DNA of 64,000 nucleotides from Unio delphinus (Eukaryota > Mollusca > Bivalvia > Unionida > Unionidae), in NCBI GenBank assembly GCA_029339505.1, contig JAQISU010000179.1, forward strand, positions 16,368,001 to 16,432,000, in the 5' to 3' direction. How positions within the stretch are numbered: the stretch's first letter is position 1; every line of letters begins with the position of its first letter. The notes under the pieces are model-generated. The model was not told where the DNA came from. It saw only the letters and a list, made by a program, of their open reading frames with translations, and searched no databases. The translations under genes were made by a program, and so were the position numbers. Of this stretch, positions 24,546 through 33,645 are shown one piece after another.

Positions 24546-25080
24546 AGAACAACTGCCTCAGAAAAGAACTTTGGTATTTGCTGGAGAATGATTTCAAAGA
24601 ACCGAATAAAAGTGACTGGAGTTCACCATGTATTCTTGTATCGAAACCAGATAATAGTCCACATGTACACAAGCGTTAGAATGGGGAATGCTCTGGGCAT
24701 TGAAAATGGATGTTGGTGTGCAAGTGATGTTGTTGTTGGTACATTATTGATTGAACAAAAAATGGTGTTGATTATCCAGTGTTTTTTTTATTTATAGGAA
24801 ATTAAATAAACATCAGAGAAATTATCCCACAATCGGAAAGGAATGTTTGGCTTTGATCTTGACTTTACAACACTTCGAAGTGTATATTAGTTCAGCTCCT
24901 TCTATGACAATTAGTGATTACATCATCCTTACTTTTATTGGCAAGATGCAAAACTAAAATCAGTTATTATTAACAGGGGGGATGTTGTAGGAATACACTA
25001 TTAACATTAGGCACGTCACAGGAAAAAAGAATGCAATATTAGAGGCACTTTCACGTGTATATAAATATTTTCTTGTTTCA
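24546..25080 (+). mobile_element. Second Ty3/Gypsy relic, opposite orientation, internally deleted
   Basis: Plus strand: LLENDFKEPNKSDWSSPCIL (start of RT), then directly RNase H-type sequence DASDVVVGTLLI, YPTIGKECLALILTLQHFEV, NQLLLT and VTGKKNAILEALSRV. The core of RT between them is missing. It begins where the minus-strand relic begins, so the two are head to head. Confidence 0.8.
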
Positions 25081-26061
25081 CGCATAACTTAATGTATCAG
25101 TCATAAGATTTCATCTTGTGTAAAAACAAATTTGTCATGTGTACATCTGATTACATTTAAAGCAAAGCATTACTGCATATATCCATCTTTTCGTGGTGAG
25201 GGGAGGTGTTATGTGTGTTTAATTGCTTTGTTTGTTAGGTGTGTTAACATTGCATGTTGAACTTGTTGTTCAAAATCAAATTCATTTTCTACTTGAGTCA
25301 TTGAATTTTAAATTCAGCAAGCAACTAATGCAAATCTAATCTATAATATTATCTATGTGTATGGGTTAGCTGTTAGAATTATTATTATTCCTAAGTGAAA
25401 GATATTGTATTTACCACATTTCATAGTGAAATTACAGCAAGGACTTTATTTGGCAAACATTACGAATCTTCTAGAATGATATTGCCCATTAGGTAATAGA
25501 TTTTATCATAACATTATGTGACCCGAGATGAAATATAACAATAAATAATCTTGTTTATCTAGAAATTATTAGTACATTAAGATCATAGTATAAACTATTG
25601 TATCATTGTTGTGTCTAGTAGTTCATTTGGGCTGGAATTGTATTTATTCAAATAATTTATTCACTGGAAATACAAATTGCTATTTAAAAAGACACTATTG
25701 GAAATATAGAGTAATTTTAAATAAGGATATATTCCAGGATTGTTATCCAACCTAAGAATGTTGGTACATCACCACAACACAGACAACCACAGGCACATCA
25801 ACACTTCCAGCGATGGATTAATTCAGAACTGTAATAGTTAGGAATTGTGTTGGTAATTTAATGATTTTTTAGGATTTTATTCTCAATACCGTAAATTCTT
25901 TTATTTACATTTTCATTTTTTATTCTAGGAAAATATATGTTATATTAAATTTTGGAAGGCCTTTTACTTCTTACTTTGTTCTAATACTTGTTTCAATATC
26001 ATGGAGTTATAATGGGAATGAATGAATCCAAATGAATTCATGGATAGTGTCTAATGATTTT
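25081..26061. other. No gene recognised
   Basis: Left flank of the Polinton. AT-rich host sequence with no domain or repeat I can name. Confidence 0.5.
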
Positions 26062-26325
26062 GGTGAACCCTACAACCTTTTCAGACAGAAAATTGATTGA
26101 AATCTTAAAACGAACCTTCCAACGAAATCTCATATTTTAACCCCCCTCCCCAAAAAAAAAATGTCTCCATTTATGAAACGGAGACTTAACGATTTTTCAA
26201 TCAATTTTGGTCGCAACGTTGTTGTCGTTCACCTTCTCTGCTGCTGGAACTTTCAGTTCTGGTTAGCAAAAATAATAAATGATTTTAACCGAATATTTGA
26301 TAAAGACCGATACGATATCGTGTCC
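26062..26325. repeat. Polinton left terminal inverted repeat
   Basis: Matches the reverse complement of 40666-40920 with about 8 substitutions in roughly 255 positions, plus a 9-base difference in a C/A tract near 26142-26160. The inner end covers the last codons of the packaging ATPase. The outermost 12-15 bases present on the right copy (AGCAGCAGAGAG) are replaced here by unrelated sequence. Confidence 0.93.
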
Positions 26326-26959
26326 GAGGGTCATATAAATTTATTGTTACAAATCCGTACGGGGTTGACTGAGCGTTACTAAAGAAATTTCTAAATTGGT
26401 TATGATCCATATCACCGCAGCACCAAGTTTGCCAAATATTTCGTAGCGTATGTGTATCAACGCCGTTGAATACAGCAAGAATATTACAGTTATCTCTTAT
26501 CACTTTTGGAATCTGAGTGTAGCGTTGAGTGACATATATCACGTCGGTGTTTCTATGCCTTCCTCTGGAAAATATTCTAGCAGGATTTTTCTGTTTATCT
26601 AACATTACATCATCGTATCCAACTAAATTGTTAATGTTCCCATCAAGGTCATCCACGGATGGTTTCTCGTCAATATCGGTTATAAATTCAATAATACCCT
26701 CGCCGGCAATCTCTGAAGCGTTTTCATTAAAATCCTTTAACACTTCATAGCATCGTTGATCATCTACCTTAAGGGCAATTAAATACAACTTATCCCACTT
26801 CATCCATCTCATTATTAAATTGAGCAACAATTGCGTCTTGCCGGATCCAGATGGCCCGATTATAATCATCCGGATAGAGTTTGGTAGCGCTGCATGATGC
26901 TTAACCGGTTCTCTTGCTTTAGTCGCTGAAAAATCAATTATATGCATATCCTTATACAT
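26285..26959 (-). CDS. FtsK/HerA-family DNA packaging ATPase
   Basis: Predicted to power genome entry into the capsid of the Polinton virion. It is 224 residues, typical of the adintovirus/Polinton A32-like ATPase. Walker A is GPSGSGKT at residues 35-42, Walker B LVGYDDVM at 113-120, and a TQRYTQIP sensor-type motif lies near 163-170. The frame is fully open. The start ATG at 26959 lies 5 bases from the ATG of the divergent PLA2 gene. An in-frame Met at codon 5 would widen the gap to 17 bases. The last dozen or so codons and the stop lie within the left terminal repeat, and the right repeat carries the same C-terminal codons. Confidence 0.95.
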   Translation of the reverse strand: MYKDMHIIDFSATKAREPVKHHAALPNSIRMIIIGPSGSGKTQLLLNLIMRWMKWDKLYLIALKVDDQRCYEVLKDFNENASEIAGEGIIEFITDIDEKPSVDDLDGNINNLVGYDDVMLDKQKNPARIFSRGRHRNTDVIYVTQRYTQIPKVIRDNCNILAVFNGVDTHTLRNIWQTWCCGDMDHNQFRNFFSNAQSTPYGFVTINLYDPRTRYRIGLYQIFG

Positions 26960-26964
26960 ATATT

Positions 26965-27495
26965 ATGGATCTATATTGTGTGAAGTGTAAAACGCGTACT
27001 GACACAAATGACTTGACGACGATTACAACTAAAAATAACCGATCAGCGCTTTCTGGTAAATGCGTACAATGTGGTACAAAGAAATTTAGATTTGTGTCTA
27101 TGATATCTGCAGGAAATGATGATTTAAAAAAAAAACGAGGAGGTGATATCGCAGCCAAGCTAACTAAACTCCCTGGAACCCCATGGGCAAAGTATTCAGG
27201 AGAAAAACACCTTCCAGGGTATAGTTATTGTGGACCGGGAACAAGACTTGATATCAGACTTGATGATCAAAACCAACCTCTACGTGGTGAAGAACCAATA
27301 AACGCCATTGATAAGGCGTGTCATGCTCATGATGTCGCATATAAAAGCAGCAATTTGCAACACAGGCATCTAGCAGATGTGAAATTAATTCATGCATTAA
27401 ATGCTATTCCTGATAAATCCTTTAAAGAAAAATTAGCTTCATTTTTGATAAAATCGGCAATGAAAAGCAAATTGATGTTAGGTGCTGGTAATTAA
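26965..27495 (+). CDS. Zinc-ribbon plus phospholipase A2 protein (parvovirus VP1u-like PLA2)
   Basis: 176 residues. Residues 1-40 form a small zinc ribbon (YCVKC at 4-8, CVQC at 33-36) resembling the DUF5679 type. Residues 83-150 are a PLA2 of the parvoviral capsid type: LPGYSYCGPG (calcium loop, YCGPG 88-92) and the D116-C119-H122-D123-Y126 pattern of the catalytic helix. In parvoviruses this domain breaches endosomal membranes during entry. A similar role for a Polinton particle is inference. The reading frame is open and all catalytic residues are present. It runs divergently from the ATPase, and integrase follows on the same strand. Confidence 0.9.
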   Translation: MDLYCVKCKTRTDTNDLTTITTKNNRSALSGKCVQCGTKKFRFVSMISAGNDDLKKKRGGDIAAKLTKLPGTPWAKYSGEKHLPGYSYCGPGTRLDIRLDDQNQPLRGEEPINAIDKACHAHDVAYKSSNLQHRHLADVKLIHALNAIPDKSFKEKLASFLIKSAMKSKLMLGAGN

Positions 27496-27502
27496 TAACA
27501 AC

Positions 27503-28517
27503 ATAGAATCTATTTATTATTCTCCAAAAGGATACTGGAGGGGTAGCGCTGCAATCAATAAACTCGCTAGCGCTGCAAAAGTGAAAAAACACTGCGGCTA
27601 ATTGGTTATCCAAACAGGCGATATGGCAAATTTATCTACCACCGCCTAAACAAATTAATTACTCTCATTTTGAAGTGACTGTCCCTAATGAAGTTCATCA
27701 GGCTGATATATTATTTTTACCTCATGACAACGGTTACAAATATGCGTTAACTGTAGTTGATATTGCAAGTCGATACAAACAAGCAGAGCCGTTAAAAACA
27801 CAGTCAGCCACTGAAGTAGCTTCTGCATTTGAAAGGATTTATCGAAAGGGTCCTCTGCGTTGGCCGAATCTATTACATGTTGATCCTGGCAAGGAATTTC
27901 AGGGTGCAGTCTTATCAACAATGAAACATCATAATGTCACCATACGACGAGGACATACCGCGTTACATCGCGATCAGGCAATTGTAGAACGATTTAATCG
28001 GACTCTTGCTGAGCGGTTATTTGGATATCAATACGTAAAAGAATCAATCCAAGAAAATCGATCCCGTGAATGGGTCAAAAGGTTAACAGCTGTGATTACC
28101 GCACTGAATAATGAGATTACTAGAACAATCAACATGAAACGTATCAACGCGATTAAAAAGAAGTCTATACCTAAAATGGAAATTCGAAGAATTTCACAAA
28201 AAGATTATAGCGTTGCCCAACCAATTCTCGGTAGTAATGTCACTGTTAGGTATTTATACGAACCAGGAGAGCTTGAAGGTGGCAGAAAAAGGGCTACTGA
28301 TCCTATTTGGAGTGTTACTGCACACAAGATATCTACTATAACACGATCAACTGGTAGACCTCCAATCTATAAATTGGATTCAACTGCCCGTCAGCGGTGT
28401 TTTACACGCGAACAATTACAAGTGATTCCTGACGATACTCAATTGCCACCGCGGGGTCTTAACAAGCGCCGTTGCGTCTGTTGCACTCAAGGCAAGTCAA
28501 CATCACATTATCGCTGA
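27503..28517 (+). pseudogene. Polinton integrase (rve/DDE), frameshifted
   Basis: Retroviral-type integrase that would insert the element. The clear frame from 27675 gives the catalytic core: Asp in HQADILF (residue 11 of that frame), Asp in HVDPGKEF (70) and Glu in AIVERFNRT (105), i.e. a D-D-about-35-E triad, then an SH3-like C-terminal part (DPIWSVTAHKISTI) and a Cys-rich tail. Upstream coding (IYYSPKGYWRG, SAAINKLA) lies in a different frame. The shift falls at an A-run at 27584-27589. No ATG precedes it: an ATA at 27503 sits where a start would be expected. The 3' end overlaps the antisense 59-codon zinc-finger ORF by 59 bases. Confidence 0.92.
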
Positions 28518-28638
28518 CATGACCGAGACTGTTATTTTTTCTGTCTACGGTAAATTGGCGAAGATCTTTATCTGAATAACGCCAACGCATTATACAATTG
28601 CAACTTGCGCAGTGATTATTTTGTTGTTGTTTCAGCAT
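28459..28638 (-). CDS. Small zinc-finger protein, HNH/treble-clef-like, 59 aa
   Basis: Shorter than most ORF cut-offs. ATG at 28638 lies five bases after the helicase stop, on the same strand. The protein has CASC near residues 10-13, a central RQFTVDRKNNSLGHVSDNV, and CLEC.RRNG near the end. A C-x2-C, then GH, then C-x2-CN layout is that of small treble-clef/HNH nucleases. The usual catalytic His pair is not convincing, so it may only bind DNA or zinc. The last 59 bases are antisense to the integrase C-terminus. Overlap on both sides and spacing suggest a co-transcribed gene downstream of the helicase. Confidence 0.6.
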   Translation of the reverse strand: MLKQQQNNHCASCNCIMRWRYSDKDLRQFTVDRKNNSLGHVSDNVMLTCLECNRRNGAC

Positions 28639-28643
28639 AATTA

Positions 28644-29605
28644 TTAATTTAGCATCAATATCAAATTCTCGTTGTTTTTTTTTTGTCTTGTTGTTTGTAA
28701 CCGGAGAGTTGTTTTATCAATAATTTTAACATCAACGATGCTAGCATCATCCATTGTGATGTCATCATCGCCTGACTCTGTCAGGACAATTCTTCGAAGC
28801 TGATTTATTTTTCGCACTCTGGATACTGCGAGATAGACTAAATTTGACCATTCGATGCGATTATCTACCATCCAAACAATTGTATCCGATATAGTTAATC
28901 CATGTGAAGAATGTATTGTTGCTGCGTATCCTAGCGTCCACGGGGATTTATTAGCACGCAATGCATCTTCAACGACGCTGATATCAACCAACACAATATC
29001 ATTTAATACGAGAATCTGCTTTTCACTCTTCCCTGGAATATCAACTTCAATATTCTGCTTTCGTGTATCCGAAGGCCTATAACATAACGTAATTTTTCAT
29101 CAAGTGATCTATAATCAGTGGTAATTTCTTCATAGTAGTCTACAAAACCCTTTAGCCATTCATGTGGAGATGCACCGACAAATAGTGGTGGTTGGCTGTG
29201 ATCACCGCATATGACGACTTTTGTGTTTTTGTTTAACAACCACTCGAGAAATGTTTGTAATACATCTAATGACACTGTGCATATTTCATCCCAAATAATG
29301 ATTTCAGGAATGAATTTATCACCCATACGCTCAGGAGTCCATTTGTCACCCTTCCATCGAAAGAAACTATGATAAGTACAGGCATTTACCCCTTGCTGTA
29401 TCATCTCTCTGGCGAGTCTGTGAGTTGGTGTTAGCACAATCATGTTGGACTTCCCACGGAATAACTCAATTGCACGAGTTGTCTTTCCTGACCCACCACA
29501 ACCGTTTAAATAAACTGTCTTGTATCTACATACTGGATCAGATACCGGTGGTGCATTAGAAAATTCTGATTGAATCTTATCACACTTTAAGTACTTTTCA
29601 TCCAT
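28644..29605 (-). pseudogene. Superfamily 1 helicase (Pif1/RecD-like), frameshifted
   Basis: Would unwind DNA during element replication. The first frame (29605-29003) holds Walker A GCGGSGKT (residues 35-42), a TPTHRLA motif Ia, Walker B IIIWDEIC (about 102-109) and motif III VVICGDHSQPP. The second frame (to 28644) holds motif V (GYAATIHSSHGLTIS) and motif VI (LVYLAVSRVRK). The join lies at a homopolymer (plus-strand T-run 29093-29097), where the frame slips by one. It is in the same frame as the polymerase B C-terminus immediately upstream, separated by a single TAA (29642-29644) and 12 further codons. The two may once have been one protein. Confidence 0.88.
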
Positions 29606-29641
29606 GGTAACGTCTGCGGATTCACAATACTCATGTAGTGT

Positions 29642-32070
29642 TTACTTTTTAAATCGCCAACACCCCCACGCTTCCTCCGGGGATGTAAATGCCGCTACAG
29701 CTGATTTGTATTTATTGTGTATATACATCGAATCAGTGGCTACTCTAACTGCGGTATTAGGAAATCTATTTATCATCGAAAATAAATTGATAGAAGCATA
29801 AGCTAGCATAGAACTTCTCAAATGCGTGTACTGGGAATTATATCCATCACAGTATGTAACAATTGTACCTAATCGTCTTCCATCGGATAGGAAAGCGTCT
29901 TTACGATTTAAAAGTTTTCCCTGTTTCGTTAAATCCGTTACAATAAAATCGTATTCAGCGACGTCTATGATCAACCGCGAAGAATATTTTGCATTGTCGT
30001 ATCTTCCACCTTAGGTAGATTTACCGATTATTCTTCGTCCAAAATCTTTTGCTTGTTCTTTTTTAATTTCAAAAAACTTCTTAGACGAATTCATGATTTG
30101 TTCTTCATTGAAATCTGGAAATTGTTTTCGCTGTTCGCTAATTATACGATCTAAATCGGGTTGTGGTAGCCACACTTCTTTCTGAGCTCGATAGCATATA
30201 ATAGCTTCGGAAACAATCAACGATTTTAGCATACCACAATCAATCATATATCTCAATAGCACTATTGGCATCCAGGCCTTTTCAGATATATGTCTACAAA
30301 GCCAAACATAACTACACGGATGTAACCCTGTAGCGAATTCGAATGATATCACACGAGCGAATCCAGTTTAATCAAAATCAGGCAATGGACCATTAATCGC
30401 AACACGAGTCAGTTCATGCGTGGGGTGTCCAAATCGTTTAAAATAGTTACTACATTCTCCATACCCGAGAAAACTTCCAGGATAACACGCGGATATATCA
30501 AATGAAATCATACCGCCACGTGAGTATTTCGTATTCCACAGTCCTCCATGACCAAATATGACGCAACTCAATTTAACATCTTTGAGAAAATCACTTCGTG
30601 TTGGACGCCATGAGTTTTTTCTCTTGCGAAGAAGTGAGCTACCACTGATGGAATAGTAAAACTATCCGTTAATAGTTTTTCATGGGAACTCTCCGGTGAA
30701 AAATCATTAGCGATTTTTCTCATTCTGTTATCTAATTCTTCAACGCGATATAATTCACCATTTGGTCTTACAAATTGATCAAATCCTATTTGGGGATCTT
30801 CATCACTTCTAAGTAACCACACTGACACAGGATCATCTTTACACAACGCATGAATAGCATCAAATAATTTCTCTTCATAGAAAACATCCCCGACGAACTC
30901 CCCGACGAATTCCTCGGGGATATATCTCACGGTTCGTTCTCGTGGAAATATTGTTACTGCAGGTGTCCACGCGTGTTCGTTATGATCAATAATTTGTATT
31001 GGCGCTCCATTTTTGTTATATTTCGGTTCGTATAAAACTTCTCCGGTTATCGTCATAACGGTTATTGGGAATCTTAATGATGTTTCTAATTTAGCTATAT
31101 CATAAATCTTTGCACCATGCTGTTTCACTGTCAGTTCCCATTCGGTTATTTTCCTACGTCGCATATCAGTTAGTTTATTTCCTCGGGATGCATTTGTGAA
31201 GTGTTCCATTACCCGTGTTGCTACACAATTCAGTGAACTAGAATATTTCATAGGAGCTAGTTTTGCGATATCGGGTTTATCATTTAACGGATATATCCCA
31301 TAAACGATTGCTGTTACAGGATAAGATCTCTCGTAGTATGGTTTGTCAATTCCAGTTAGAATTCCTGGTTTGGAATCTCTACTCACAATGACAGCTTTTT
31401 TATCCTTGAGGATTGGTTCAAATTTATCCCTAATAATCCATTTGCCTTCGACTTCGATAATGAATTTTATTCTGAAAAAATACTTCTGATTGGAATTGAT
31501 TTGTTGAAAATCTTTGATTTTCCATGAAAATCCTTTGGATTTTACACCCTTGGATTTCCAACCCGTTGGCTCGCCAAGGTGTGAAATTATCTCAGCTGCT
31601 CTTTCATCGTTCATAGTAGCATCGATGTTGGGTACATTGACATCTTCATCAATAATTCGAAATGTCGACCAACAGTGTGCTGCACCGTCTCGGTAGAATT
31701 CATTAAAACACTCCCAGATTTTATCCAGTATAGTTCTATCACCGATTAGACGTTTTGGTGTATTAGAGACTCTATCGAGATTGAATTTAGCATTTTTCCA
31801 GGGCTTAATTTGCGATAATCTTTGTAACTCCTTATCAAGATTGAATTTAGCATGTTTCCAAGGCTTAACTTTCGATAATCTCTGGAATTCTTTCATGGTA
31901 TAATCAACGAATTTAGCATTTTTCGAAGGCTTAATTTTCGATAATCTCTTGAACTCTTTCAATATAATTCTATCACCGATTATCCGTTTTGATGTATTAG
32001 AGACTCTATCGAGATTCAATTTAACATTTTTCGAAGGCTTAATTTTCGATAATCTCTTGAACTCCTCCAT
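29642..32070 (-). pseudogene. Protein-primed family B DNA polymerase (Polinton PolB), interrupted
   Basis: Replicates the element. From 32070: an N-terminal block of about four copies of a short basic repeat (KRLSKIKPSKN-type, to about 31700), a linker, the Polinton-typical LNCVATRVMEHF...RRRKITEWE region, then in the next frame motif A (MISFDISACYPGSF), a middle block with NSQYTHLRSSMLAYA, and motif C (VRVATDSMYI). Lesions: a one-base slip at the A-run 30587-30590 and TAA codons at 30368-30370 and 30011-30013. The final TAA at 29642 may be the true end or a fourth lesion before the helicase. About 810 codons. Three in-frame TAA and one slip mean no full product from this copy. Confidence 0.93.
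31700..32067 (-). repeat. Intragenic repeat encoding the PolB N-terminal (E)FKRLSKIKP units
   Basis: Four copies of a 45-60-bp DNA unit (plus strand TTTCGAAGGCTTAATTTTCG then ATAATCTCTTGAACTC) each encode an EFKRLSKIKPxKNAKFNLD-like peptide. Two copies are longer because they also carry RVSNTSKRIIGDR. Copies remain in frame. Confidence 0.85.
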
Positions 32071-32499
32071 ACTATAATTAAAACAAGCATTTAAATGAAA
32101 GATTTATGTATAATGAATCACTGCAAATGGCTCATGATTGGATCAACGACACCGTGTAACAAATCATGCTGAAAAGAATTCTGGGGTATCATATGCAAAG
32201 TTTTTGACGTGGAAGTCTTGGCCCGTTATCCTGTATTCGTTGTGGGGTTGGGGTCAGGGAAAAATCACAATTGTGACTAAATTGTGGTGGAAAGCGATAC
32301 AGGGAGTTGAAGCGTTATTATGATAAAGAATAAAAAATGGATTTTCAATCAAAAATTCTGACACTGACCTTGACTCTGTCCCTGACAAAGCCCTTGACAG
32401 AGTCAAGGACAAAGTCATAAGAGCTCCTCAAGACTACATTTAAAGATTCATTATTAAACCAAACAATGAACTAGACAAACAATAGTATTATGTATATAA
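32071..32499. promoter_or_regulatory. Divergent intergenic region between PolB and HNH genes
   Basis: About 430 bp separate the minus-strand replication genes from the plus-strand virion block, so both promoters probably lie here. It holds a strong hairpin (32366-32410) and an AT-rich run TGTATATAA just before the HNH ATG. A 61-codon frame at 32138 is not convincing. Confidence 0.5.
32366..32410. promoter_or_regulatory. Inverted repeat / potential hairpin
   Basis: GACCTTGACTCTGTC (32366-32380) and GACAGAGTCAAGGAC (32396-32410) pair at 14 of 15 positions around a 15-base loop. No T-run follows, so a replication, transcription or RNA-processing role is as likely as termination. Confidence 0.6.
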
Positions 32500-33007
32500 A
32501 TGAACCAAGAATTCAGACCACACCCAGTGATTAAAAATTATGAAGCATCCAGTGATGGTATCGTAAGAAACCGTAGACTGAAGAAATCAGTTGGTGTTGT
32601 GAGTAATCAAGGGTATTTGAGGTTTACTGTATGGGGGGGGGGGTAAAGAAAAGAAAACTTATCTCAATCATCGTTTCGTATTTGAATGCTTTTATGGATT
32701 GATCGAGGGTGATTTTGTTATTGATCATACTGATTCTAATCCGAAGAACAATTCTTTATCAAATCTGCAAGCTGTTACCCCAAGTGAGAATTCCAAACGA
32801 GGTTGGACTGAGAAATACTCGAAGCGAGCGAGACCTGTGAAATCATTTAATACAACAACTAAAGAAGAAAAAATATTTCAATCCATGACAAGCGCCGGTA
32901 GGCATTTCGATATTTGTTCACCTTCTGTTCAAAAAGTTGCAGAGGGAATAACCAAGAGGGCGATTTCAAAAAAGAACGGACAGAAAATTCAATTCAGTGA
33001 TGTCTAA
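32500..33007 (+). pseudogene. HNH homing-type endonuclease with a G-run frameshift
   Basis: From ATG 32500: a NUMOD4-like start (HPVIKNYEASSDGIVRNRR, with a GYLRFTVW strand), then in a shifted frame the HNH core: NHRFVFECFYG, FVIDHTDSNPKNNSLSNLQ, then a C-terminal SAGRHFDI helix-turn-helix-like segment. This domain order is usual for free-standing phage and virus HNH endonucleases. The shift falls at an 11-base G-run (32633-32643) between the two halves. The run length sets whether the halves are in frame. The TAA at 33005 overlaps the start of the next gene by 8 bases. Confidence 0.85.
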
Positions 33008-33371
33008 TGCGTCATATTTTTCATTTAGAAGTATGTCATTGTTACAGAATATGAATTCTGAAAATATGAATAGCATTATTGATGAAATTCTAAAATTGAA
33101 AAGTCGGGATATCAAACTATCAGATGGGTTAAATCCTGATCAAATCATGTCAGATTTTCAGGATATAGAAGACGGAGTTAACAACAATAAATATATGCTG
33201 CCAAAGAAATACGCGCTCATCAAAAAAATTCAGAATTCTATTCGAGACTCTCTTGCATTTTCCAATGAAGTAGGTTTGTTCGTCCCGTTATATACTATCG
33301 TAGAGGGAATACGAAAAGAATTGGGTAACGAAACCGACCCTCAAAGAGATTTTGCCATTTTTTTATTGTGA
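33000..33371 (+). CDS. Unassigned Polinton protein, 123 aa
   Basis: No family recognised. ATG at 33000 overlaps the HNH stop. A second ATG at 33033 is equally possible. The product is helical and charged (NSIIDEILKLKSRDIKL; KKYALIKKIQNSIRDSLAF) with no membrane segment. The last 35 bases are nearly repeated just after the stop (ACCGACCCACAAAGAGATTT at about 33371), which suggests a local duplication at the C-terminus. Confidence 0.6.
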   Translation: MSNASYFSFRSMSLLQNMNSENMNSIIDEILKLKSRDIKLSDGLNPDQIMSDFQDIEDGVNNNKYMLPKKYALIKKIQNSIRDSLAFSNEVGLFVPLYTIVEGIRKELGNETDPQRDFAIFLL

Positions 33372-33642
33372 CCGACCCACAAAGAGATTTTCATTTTTTT
33401 AGCATTTTTGGATTGACAATGTCAAAATCAGTGAATCAAAAATTGATGGACGGTTCAGAATGAGGGGAGTGTCAGAATTATTTTATTTATAGCAATTATG
33501 TGACTTTCCTCATCGATGATAGAGCTTTTAAATACTTCCACGGTGGTGTTAAAAATCATCCAACATGTCAAATGTTTTCGTCTGTTAGGTCAGGTTCGGG
33601 AAAATTGTTTTACGATTGAAAAATTGTTTCTGATTTCAAATA
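33372..33642. other. Intergenic region, partly duplicated, with a promoter-like box at its end
   Basis: Begins with an imperfect copy of the preceding gene's 3' end. The last 30 or so bases match the region before 34691. Confidence 0.6.
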
Positions 33643-33645
33643 ATG
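33615..33645 (+). promoter_or_regulatory. Upstream box shared with 34663-34693
   Basis: 31 identical bases including the ATG lie before this gene and before 34691. They run from ATTGAAAAATTGTTTCTG to the start codon, and a weaker copy of AAATTGTTT..AC lies further upstream in both. This is most simply a common late promoter. Confidence 0.65.
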
